From contig VJWN01000001.1 of the NCBI GenBank assembly GCA_007644065.1, positions 14,340-78,339 on the forward strand: 64,000 nucleotides of DNA, in the 5' to 3' direction. The notes under the pieces were generated by a model. It searched no databases. It saw only the letters and a list, made by a program, of their open reading frames with translations, and had not been told where the DNA came from. This document shows, piece after piece, positions 1 to 9,606 of the stretch (position 1 is its first letter; every line of letters starts with the position of its first letter). Source of the DNA: Margaritispora aquatica (lineage: Eukaryota > Ascomycota > Leotiomycetes > Helotiales > Discinellaceae). Position numbers and translations under genes: made by a program.

Positions 1-430
1 ACGAACGTCTCTTCTTTCCTCTCCTTTATAAACCCTTTTATACTCGCTTTCTATAAACGAAATCCTGATTTTTTTTATCTTTAGTATTTATTTACGAGGT
101 AATTCTTTATATTCTATTATCTTAGAACTATTCGAGAAGGATACAAGATCGTCTTTTCCTAGAGGGTAGAGAAGTTTTCTTTTATATTTTAGTGTAAGTA
201 CTTGACCTACGACGTCCGTCCACCTTTCTAAAATCTATAGTAAATCGTACCTACGTCTAATCGGGCTATAAAGAGTCTTATTTAACTCGTTGTTATATTC
301 TCTTCCCTTTAGTTTTACTAGTATCCGGCGGGTCCGCGGGGAAGGGCCGGATTAGGGTAGCTCCTACCGCGCGATTACGTTAACGTAGGAGCTACCCCCG
401 GCTACGGGTACGGCCGCGCTCTACTTTTCG
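1..430. repeat. RIP-mutated repeat remnant
   Basis: By hand count, positions 1-420 contain only 2 CpA and 4 TpG dinucleotides but about 53 TpA, while CpG stays common. Loss of CpA/TpG with gain of TpA is the signature of repeat-induced point mutation in ascomycetes. No reading frame survives. The stretch is therefore probably the mutated end of a transposable element whose remainder lies left of the window; the element type cannot be recognised. The dinucleotide composition returns to normal after about position 430. Confidence 0.75.
355..397. repeat. 13-bp perfect inverted repeat
   Basis: GGGTAGCTCCTAC at 355-367 is matched by its exact reverse complement at 385-397, leaving a 17-base GC-rich loop. 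A third, imperfect copy of the right arm (GTAGGAGGTAG) lies at about 430-440. It sits inside the RIP-mutated tract, so it could be part of a transposon end or a hairpin of the original element. Confidence 0.6.
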
Positions 431-541
431 TAGGAGGTAGCCAGCTCCCACGCCAAATGAAAAACGGAATAAGAGTTAGGCTAAAGCTACAGTGGCAAGC
501 TCGATCGCTAGGAATACCCCTAGAACCTACTACTAAGCTAC

Positions 542-775
542 CACACCTAGCTTACCCTAGACTTTTTACACCTAGGTTACCCTAGACAAATACGACCTAA
601 AAAAACCCGAAAAAATCACACCTAGCTTACCCTAGACTTTTCACACCTAGCTTACCCTAGACTTTCACATCTAGCTTACCCTAGACTTTTTCACCCCCAG
701 ACCCTAGGGCAGGTCCCGTCCACTCGTTCACACCTAGCTTACCCTAGACCTCTCACACCTAGCTTACCCTAGAGT
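542..775. repeat. 25-bp telomere-like tandem repeat, 7 degenerate copies
   Basis: Seven copies of a unit with core CACCTAGCTTACCCTAGA start near 542, 567, 617, 642, 667, 729 and 754. The usual spacing is 25 bases, with short interruptions at 590-616 and 692-728. The reverse strand reads TCTAGGGTAAGCTAGG, which resembles the fungal telomere unit TTAGGG without being it. The array directly follows the RIP-mutated tract. No coding frame runs through it. Confidence 0.8.
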
Positions 776-789
776 TTTGTATTAGTAGA

Positions 790-3180
790 GTTATTTCTTG
801 GCATTGTTCAGAGCCCTGTAGAGTTAGATCAAAACACCTAGCAGAATAGCTTATATAGACAAAAATGAACCCTATCCAAACCCTAACCAGCCCGAAGGAC
901 CGTTGTGCAAGATCAAGGACTCCGTAAACAAATCCGCTGAAGCCAATTTCCCCCAGATACTGATTATAGCCTTGACGCCAATTATCGCGATACGGTCAGA
1001 TGAATTGAGTTGGCAATCGTGCAAAAGGGTTTGGGGTCAATTTATATGGACAGAAGCAGCTGTGATACGATTGAGAGCGAACGGAAACTCATCACACGGT
1101 TCCGACAGGTTCAATTCGTTGAAACCATGTGCCAATGAGATTCTCATGTCTGGGTAGATCGCAGAGGTGTTTTGAGTCATCAAATGCCTAGATGTCCTCG
1201 GTTCGTAACAGATTTGTATAGGGAAATAAGCGAGATCGGGATTTACGACGAGAAGGAAAGTCGAGACACGAATACGACACCGGAAACTCATCCTTCGTGA
1301 TCTTAGGACCTATTTGACATGCTTTAGAGACTCGGTCATGAATATTGAGTCATTTGTAGGTGCATACATCGTCGACAAATCTCGATTTCGCCCAAGTCAA
1401 CCCCATTTGGTGAGAGGTCAATGACGAAAAAGGATGAAAGCAATTCCAAGGAGGCCATTCTGGTTTTTATGATGAGAAATGGGGTTTGTATGTGTTTGGT
1501 GAGCTCTGTACCTTTCTTTCGCTCACAATTGCATGTCATGGTCGATGTAATCCACCTCGGATAGGATGAAACCTATTGTTCTGTAACGAAAAGTCCATTC
1601 AACAATCTGAAACTTATTGGAATGATTAATTAAATATGTTTGACAAATTTCCGAGCCTCGCGTAGGGGTTGGCATGCCTTTTGCGATGAATCGCTTCGCT
1701 GTCGTTCCTTCTCCAGCACTCAACATTCAATACTTGATTCCTCAACAACGAGACCTCCCATTATGATTCCAGTAAGACAGAATCACTCAGAGAACTGCTG
1801 GAAATCTTTACGCAACGCATCAGGCTGTCGGATTCGGTAGTTGTAGGGCTATTGCATATTGCAGGATTGGTATGTCCATACATAGGACATTCTATCACAA
1901 GGTCAAAGAAAGTTTAGCAAGAGCGGACAAGCTGTAAATTCGTTTCTCATGTCAGTTTGAGTCCATCGCCACAAAGATATTGTCAGAAAGTACATAGTCA
2001 CATGGGTATCCCAAATCAACCAAATCATCATCATGAGCACCTGACCCTTACTTTCTGACCTCTCAGAGCCACACCACTCATATAAAGTAGCTCAAAGGGT
2101 TTGAATATACTACTTAACCCCTCCATGTACTCATTTTGTCTTCGGTCATTCGCATTCTTTATGAATTCACACAAGCGCTTCTTAACGCATTCAGGTCGCT
2201 AAGTCATTTTCTCAACAACAAAAGCGCTTTCACACATCTCCTACCATCTCGAAGGACCTTACAATCCCCTCTATCGATTGTAGTAACTCGAATGGCATAT
2301 GGAGTCTTCCAACACGCACAACCTCGTCAGCTGTCCACCACCAAGATCAGAGCATCCACATTGTTGCCGTTAGCCCAATTAACAAGTAGATGCAGTTTCT
2401 CTCAACAATGATGCTTTTTATCTATACAGGACCCTCCATGCCAAACATAGGCTCTGCTTAAGGTGGTCAAATTTGTAGTCATCCAAACTCAGTACGTCTG
2501 AGCACCCGCCCGTTCATGATTTGAGCAATAGACAAGCGGGAAACAAATTGTATACGCCATTCGATTCCAAATGCTTGTTGAACTCTCGGTAGTGAGTTTT
2601 GAGAGGACCCGCTTAGTGGTTCGTGTACAACAGATATTACTTGCTTTGGCGATGTCCCTTCAAAATGACCGTCCGGACGCTTCATTCGTTCAAAGCTAGG
2701 ACGCTTTTCACTACCTTCCAACTTTTCTTTCCAAAAACAACCGGTCCAAGGCTATCTCCTCGTATAGTTTTTCCATCGCGATCTCCTCGTTTAATTGGGT
2801 ACTCGTCGTCTCAAGGATGCATATCAACATTTATGTATCAACACACAGAGAGCAGGGAAATTTTCTGCAAGAGGTAGACAACGAAACCGACAACAGGACG
2901 GAGTTACTATAAACTTTTGCAACAACTTGGGTGCTACCATACTTTGCGAATATGCTCATGTCGTCTACAATCGCATGGTGGGTACTCGGCGTCGCTTGCG
3001 ACAACACGTCTTACAGCTCAGCAACGAGGGCTAGTAGCGACAAACGATAAGCTATAGAAAGGATCCAATGGATATATAAGACCATATTTGCAAGCAGGAA
3101 TATATGCGGCATGTTTTGAAGAAGTTCCAGTGTCCAAAATCAAAAGCACCCAAAATTGCACTATTTTAATTTGATCGCAA
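790..3180. other. Gene-free stretch
   Basis: Only short open frames are present, none with a recognisable domain, intron pattern or good start context. It contains one copy of a dispersed repeat (1521-1640). Nothing else is supported here. Confidence 0.5.
1521..1640. repeat. Dispersed repeat, copy A
   Basis: This 120-base segment is clearly similar, in the same orientation, to 8178-8291. Shared blocks include CTCACAATTGC, TGTCATG, GGATAGGATG and ATTGTTC in the same order and at similar spacing, with point differences and small indels between. It does not code. It may be the edge of a duplicated segment or an old element; similarity fades on both sides. Confidence 0.7.
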
Positions 3181-3915
3181 TCGCTTATTCCCTTCGGCTC
3201 TATGCTCTCCAGTATCTTCCTACCGCCCTAGTGATTTTCGCTTCTCGCTGTCTCTCTTTCTCCACATTTCCGTATATCAAGTCTGCAATACTACCAAAAT
3301 AATTACTTCCTCAAACTAAGCCCATTCGCTCCGTGCTTTCGGTTCTCGCATGTCTTGAAGTTATTCGTCACTGCCCATGCCGTTGCCTCTCATTATCTCC
3401 TCGCCTTTCTATTTCAACTTTTATACTTCCAACACCACCAAAACTCTACTCCTTCAATCTACGTCCATTGGCTTAGCTCTCTGGCTTATCAGACACTTGT
3501 ATGGTCCCTGCTCGTTTGTTGGTCTCTGCCTTCGGCTAGCGTCTCGTTTGAATATATTCAATTTCGAACATACCTCCAGCCGCAAGAATGTATTCGCCCA
3601 ATTTACGTCCGATAGCTCAACTGTCCCGGTTACAAGACACTTGGGGGTCTTCTGTTCACTTGCTACTCTCTGCTTTCGGCTGGCTTTTGATTTGAGGATT
3701 TTCAACTTTCGCCTTCTCAACGCAACCAAAAATGCACCTTTTCAATTGATATCCGATAGCTTAGCTCTCTCGATCATTGGACATTTGAAGGTAATCTATT
3801 GGTTTGCCGATGTCTGTGTCCGCTTAGCGTTTGATTTACGTGTTTCAAACTTTCAGCTTCTAATGCCCTTAAAAATGCACCTCTTCAATTTAGGTCCAGC
3901 GGCTTACTTCTCTCG
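3180..3915. repeat. Five-copy degenerate 144-bp tandem repeat
   Basis: Marker words recur at a 144-base period. TCCGATAGC or its variants lie at 3464, 3608, 3752 and 3895, an older copy lies near 3320, and CTCTGCTTTCGGCT-like words lie at 3524, 3668 and 3812. Since 144 is a multiple of three, one frame stays open (3377-3922, plus strand) and encodes hydrophobic repeats of 48 residues with a shared RLAFDLRIFNF-like block. No start context, signal peptide or known domain supports translation, so I call it a minisatellite-like array. An expressed repeat protein is not excluded. Confidence 0.75.
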
Positions 3916-4113
3916 GTTGTAATGCAGCTGAAAAGTGTGAGATCGGCTACCGTTCTCAAATTTTAAATAGCTTTTCATTTACTACTTTGCGTATTTTCTT
4001 ATTCTACCACCCCCTATTGTATAAATATAGGAAAACACTCTCCTAAGGATTAAATTGATTATAAAATAGGAACGTCGTTACATTTGTATTTTCTTGGCAC
4101 CCTGATTCAACAC

Positions 4114-7046
4114 TCAAGCACCCTCTGTACCAAATTGATCGGTCCAGTCAGTGCACTTCTTAATCTCCTCCTCACTGACAGTCGGCTTAATCTTTTCCAA
4201 CACCGTAAAGAAATCCTTGACCTCAACTTTCGGCTCAAGAAGCTTTGAATTAGGTACCTTCCGCCAAGTCATCGAGAACGCCCCCTCATCATTTGCCTGA
4301 CACGGCGTCAGTTTCTCCATACCTCCATCCATCACTTTTCGCCAATGCTTTGACGACGAGACTTTCTTCACCGGCTGCATAAGAGCGTCTTGGACTGCGT
4401 TACTGATATCGCTACCGGAAAGCCCAGGAGTCTGTTTTGCAAGGCTGGAGTAGTCGTCGTCGGTGAGTTCGGTCATCGATTCCCCAGCATGGATTTTGAA
4501 CATCGTAGCTCGTGCTTCCTCGTCTGGTAGTGGGATGTATAGTTTTCGCTGAAACCGGCGGCGAATAGCGGGATCGAGGGACCATGGAAGGTTGGTGGCT
4601 GCTAACAGAAGAATTCCGTCGTTGCTGCTGCCTACGCCGTCCATTTGCACCATGAACTCTGTTTTGAGACCCTGCATATGGGGGTTGTGGCCTGGTGCAT
4701 CTCGACTACCACACAAGGCGTCGAGCTCGTCAATAAATATCACTGACGGTTTGTTTTCTCGTGCAAGCTTAAAAAGAGTCTTGACCAGTCTTGTCACATA
4801 TGTCAGTTATTATGGCCAGAATACAGGAATAGTATCAAGAACTCGCCTTTCACTCTCCCCAAGCCACTTAGATGTGACATCGCTACTGCTGATACTGAAA
4901 AGCGTGTATCCAGCTTCGGTTGCTACAGCCTTGGCGAGATAACTCTTGCCCGTGCCAGGAGGACCGTAAAGTAGTATACCCTGACGAGGTTTCCTCTTGC
5001 TAGTAAACATGCTTGGAAACTTGATCTATCCGAATGTCAGTCCCATTTATCTATGATTGGGGGTGGAAGAGATGAGATCTCAATAACTAGCGCTTGAAAC
5101 ACCACATCGGCAACAGCTCACCCTATTAAAAGTAAAAAATAGAGATATACGAACTGGAAATATGACAGCTTCTTGAAGTTCCTCCTTTGCTGCTTCCAAT
5201 CCAGCGATATCGTCCCATGTAACATTAGGGCTTTCCTTGAGAATCTGGCCTGAGAGAGCCTCCCTGAGTTCTTTCTCCCCTTCTTTGATAGTCGATGGGT
5301 CGATTGGCTTTCCATCGTTTTCCTGTTTTAGAGGCGCGTTGTTCTGGTTGGAGTTCGGTTGTGGCGAGATTGAAGGTTGTATTGGAGATTCATCTGGGTT
5401 GAAATTCGAGGAGAATGGATTAGAAGGTCCAAAAGCCCCGTTCGGCGATGATACACCTAGTTGCTGAAAGTGCTTTTCGACACTGGCAAGTTGTGTTATT
5501 TCTCCCACAGTTCTCTTAACCAGTGGATGATTGTCTGCGCAATAAGTAACTTCAGGCTTGTGACATGATGTACACAGGTCAAAGTTACATTCCTTGCAGT
5601 TAAGCATTATTTGGGAATCGCCAAGTCCTCCTCTACCGCAGTATGAGCACCACAAATCTAACGACCCGTTGTCTTTTGCGTCCAATCTGTGCAGTATTGA
5701 GCATTTCAGAGACGTCGTTGTGACCGAAGCACGGAAACAATAGCAACCCATGCAAACAGAAGCAGAAGTTTCAATATCAAACCAGACAGCCTGGATTGTT
5801 CCAGTACTAAAAATATCTCCCTGACATCCAGCACAGATTATATTAGCTGAGGCATCAACAGTATACGCTCTTATTGCCAGGCTTGGGTTCGGCGCATTTG
5901 CCCTTAGGACGAGAGACATGGGGATCTCTTTGGGAACAGAGGTGCCTCCGAACCTTCGAAGCATGAGATACCATGCCAATGTAAACTCGTCCAGCGAGTA
6001 TTCGCCATTGTGATCCAAGTCGGTTAGCTCCCAAATCTTAGCCATATCTTCATCAGGTATCAACTTCCCAACAAGAGATTTGAAAGTTTGTCCAGTCATG
6101 TTTTCTCCCGATGAAAATAATTCGAATAGGATGGCACTCATCTCCCTTACGGATTCAACACTGAATCGCGATCCCGCAACTTCGAATCCAACAGGTTTCT
6201 CTTCGAGTGGTATTTCGGTAGGGTATTTTCCTTCAACAATTTGTCGAACAAATAGCGCATCCAGCATCGAACTCTTTGGTAAATTATACACGTGATGGAA
6301 TCTGTACTCAGGAGAACGATAGCTTGGGGCGAAATCCTTTGTCCATTCAATATAATATTCCTGTTTTTTGTGCGGAGACAGGCAAGTTCGGCTTGTAAGA
6401 GTCCATCCAGCATTAAACATAGTATCCAATTCATTTGCCAACTCTTCCGCGATACCCACCCACTCGAGTCCGCCATCCCGGAATTGAAAAATATGGGAAT
6501 CTTCAGCGCCAAAGAAAACTCTCCATATTTTTGTGTATTGGAGTGCATACGATCCAGGTCCTTTGGTTTTCATATATTTCGCCGCACCCCTGTGGAAGAC
6601 TGTTGAGAAATTGCCCTCCATGGAGAGGCGTGCTTGATCCCCAGGATAGCTAATGAACCACCCCCCACCAGGATTGAAGGCAAGGTGATCCACTGTATCT
6701 GCAGTAACATCGGCAACGAGATTTTTATGTTGGGTGAGCCAAACTTGGTAGACATTAGCAGTGCAAAGCGTGAAACGAACCTCTTCACATCCTGCACCAA
6801 GGCAGAGAAGTGCCATGAGACTCACAGGTCCCATTCCTCCTGCTCCAAACCTCCATATCATTAGATCCTAAAGCGATAGAATCAATTTCACCCAACAATC
6901 CGGCGTCATCGTTAGGACGCTCAAAGTTATGACTGTACGAATCATAAGTGTTATTCAGACCCGGAAAGCGATACGTACGTCAGAAAGTAGACATCATTTC
7001 CAATCACCCAAGAGTCCTCCTTGTGTCCGAAAGCGAAGAAAGGCAT
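4114..7046 (-). CDS. EH-like/ZZ zinc-finger protein fused to a Vps4-type AAA ATPase
   Basis: Four exons: 6975-7046, 5155-6867, 4847-5025, 4114-4789, giving about 879 residues. The ATG at 7046 starts [13 protein letters not shown]. Residues 25-265 match no domain I can name. About 266-326 look like an EH/EF-hand module ([18 protein letters not shown]). About 369-395 and 431-472 hold paired CxxC zinc fingers, the second ZZ-like. A Ser/Pro/Asn-rich linker leads to a complete AAA domain: Walker A GPPGTGKS at 616-623, Walker B VIFIDE at 671-676, the arginine finger region, and a Vps4-type C-terminal domain ending DFG-like. Vps4 disassembles ESCRT-III and normally begins with an MIT domain; here MIT is absent and replaced. 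Exons 3 and 4 appear joined by a GC-AG intron. Function is inferred as an ATP-driven remodeller recruited by novel adaptors. Confidence 0.85.
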
Positions 7047-8290
7047 AGCGATTGATATTTTGGCTGTAATCTTGAAAGAAAAATGCGGAAGGAAACGCAA
7101 GACCATAAAAGCTATTTAGTATCATAATTTTGGAGTGGGGTAGGGCCTTGTTGTGATTGTGGCCAGGCTGCAAAACAAAGGAAATTCTAAACCCCTCTGC
7201 ACCTCTAGTCAATCTTCTTCTGGTGAAAAGGCTGCCATTTGGGGCTGAGGTGCAAAAGCAATCGCCCGGTGGCGCTTGCTGCGTTGGACAACTCAAAGCC
7301 GAAAAACGCGGAATTACTGTTCGATAGAAGACTTTAGAAACTCCCGTAATCAAAAAATTACTCAGATATCGACAGAGCTCTCAAGAAGTGCCAGAACGAT
7401 GAAGAGCGCCCAGTGTCCTCAAGTGCTTGAAGATCGGACTCGTTTCATTCCCGCAATTGTTCCACCTCATCCATGGCTCTGACTATGTCTGCGTCGGATG
7501 GATTGGGCTTGAATTCCCAACCCTTAGATTTTCGGTTTTGTTTTATAGTCACCTATGATAAGATCAACGGAAAGACAACTTGGCGTGGGTGAGAAAGCAC
7601 ATAGTGCGTCTGAACTTTAATTGAGAAACAGGCGTCTTGGGGATTCGACGAGTGTGAAACAAAGGCAAGAAGTACGCCAACACGACAAAATGAGGTTGAG
7701 TGATATGAATGCTCTTTGCACGAATCATCGATGGGGTGATTGATAAGGTTGGCTGCGTTGTCAGACATGCAAGGTAGGTAGACTTCTAGGCGTTTTCTAT
7801 GCCAATGTTCCTAAATATTGATGACCTATAGACGGAATGGATCAAACGAAAGACACTTCAAGATGCAAGTTTTTCGAGAATACTCGTTGGGCTGCGATCT
7901 GCCTGTCATTCGATCCAGGACGTGTCTGCTTTGAATGTAAACATGTAGGACCGAATAGATCATGTGAATGAGTAAATGAGTAGACACGTGGAAGTTACCT
8001 ACCCTATCTTGGGTTAAGGTAAGATGAGATACCTTGCAGGAATGGAATCGAAGAACTTGGACAGGAGCAATGAATCCCATGTTGGATACTAAGAGTATGG
8101 AGTAAAACTCGACTGAAATTACAATTTCCGATTCCGATCACAATGCTTGTAGAACATGCAATCAGTACACCATGGCTCACAATTGCGTGTCATGCTCCAC
8201 GCAGGTCACCTCAGATAGGATGTAAACGATTGTTCCCAGACAAAAGTCAATCTGACGGTCTGAAACTAGCTGAGATGATCAATTGAATGT
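7047..8290. other. Upstream region of the AAA gene, gene-free
   Basis: The first few hundred bases must include the promoter of the AAA gene. No conserved frame was found. Copy B of the dispersed repeat occupies the right end. Confidence 0.45.
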
Positions 8291-8291
8291 C
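8178..8291. repeat. Dispersed repeat, copy B
   Basis: Direct-orientation partner of 1521-1640. It starts with CTCACAATTGCGTGTCATG and runs through GGATAGGATG and CTGAAACT. It lies just before the pseudogene at about 8300-9606, whereas copy A has no comparable coding remnant after it. Confidence 0.7.
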
Positions 8292-8299
8292 TGCTTCGA

Positions 8300-9606
8300 A
8301 CTAATTCTCCAGTCAGGTCAATGATGACGAAGGTGCTTTTAGGCATGACGATTAGGTAGAGAAGCCACAGAACGATGGACATGATGATATTGCCGACTAC
8401 GAAGACTCTCCACTGCCGCCAATGGATGAGAAAAACCTTGATGACGAAGACCAAGAAAGCAGAGTGCCAAGCATCAATCGCCAGCTACTCCAAGATCAAT
8501 TCGATGAAATGAGAAGAAAAGCACAGCAAGGAGAAGCAATCAGGATCAAGCTGGAGGAGAACGTCAGCAAGTTGAGCATGTTGCTCATCACCAACAAAGT
8601 GTTTTAAGAGCAAGCAAGCGACCAAATCATTCGCAAGCTGACTTCGCGTCTGGACAAGGTGCAAGCGACACCGATCTTGACGGCAGCAATAGACTTCGTA
8701 CTCAAGCCATCTCTCACCCTTGCAGACTCGTTTCCACTTGCTGGGAGCGGTCCAACGGCGGAGAACTTCGGACTATTTATGCGTATCGTATGTGCAAATA
8801 TCAATGAGACTGGATTAATCTCTCCTGTCGGCATTCGTAACTTGGGGAAGATCTCATGTGGCTCAACGCCACCATCCCAAAACTCTCGGCCCACTCGATG
8901 ACTCCACCCACCCTCGCTCGGGTAGTTTGGTTCATCAAATCAGTATTGAAGCATACCATGTCCAAGGGGTTGAGCTTGGTAGCACTCTTCGTTGTCGTGC
9001 TTGCGATCACATGGCGCACAGAGGATCTGGGGCTGTATCGAATGTCATTGGAGTCTGTTCAACGATAGAACGACGCGAACGATAGTGGTACCTGGACCGT
9101 GATTGACAAGTTGACATACGCCCTCCTGATCTTGATTGGTCCTCCCCTCAACAACGCATTCGATCACTTCCCACTGCTGGAGAATAATCAATTAGTCGAT
9201 CTCTGCCAGTCCCTCCGAGGCAGATCATTTGCCAATTTCGTGGATTTGTTGACAACCCCAGCTGTCAAGCAATTCATAGGAGACAATCTGGAGGCTTCAA
9301 AGATGATCATCGTGGAGGGTGGTAAGAGAGAGAAGATAATTATCTTACGTGCCTCTTCCACTCGAAAGCACCGAGCAAGAGTATTTCTGAGTTCAAGTTG
9401 GCACCAAGGTCACATTCTTCGATAGTGGCTTGGACATAAAGTTCAATTTCTCCTGGTTGACTTGGATCCGACCAAGAGGCAGTGGGGATAGTGCTCCGTG
9501 GTTCAAGGTAGAAGCGGGGATCATTTTAACATCTCTCGCCATATACCACAACGCCGAGGCAGAGAAAGCAGCAGATGTTAGGGAGGATGAGGATGAGTCC
9601 GTCTGA
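8300..9606 (+). pseudogene. Broken gene of unknown function (coiled coil plus membrane segment)
   Basis: A protein-like reading can be followed for about 430 codons, but only by switching frame. It opens acidic (DEKNLDDEDQESR) and continues as a coiled coil. A TAA at 8605-8607 is followed in the same frame by RKLTSRLDKVQATPIL. Near 8840 the sense frame shifts; a hydrophobic segment GLSLVALFVVVLAITW follows, then a TAG at 9066. The same frame resumes to about 9345, shifts back, meets a TGA near 9387, and ends DVREDEDESV at about 9606. Three stops and two shifts mark a decayed gene. I do not recognise the family. Confidence 0.55.

Noticed and set aside
542..775. Repeat array as a possible CRISPR
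   Set aside because: Units are nearly head to tail without unique spacers, and the host is a eukaryote.
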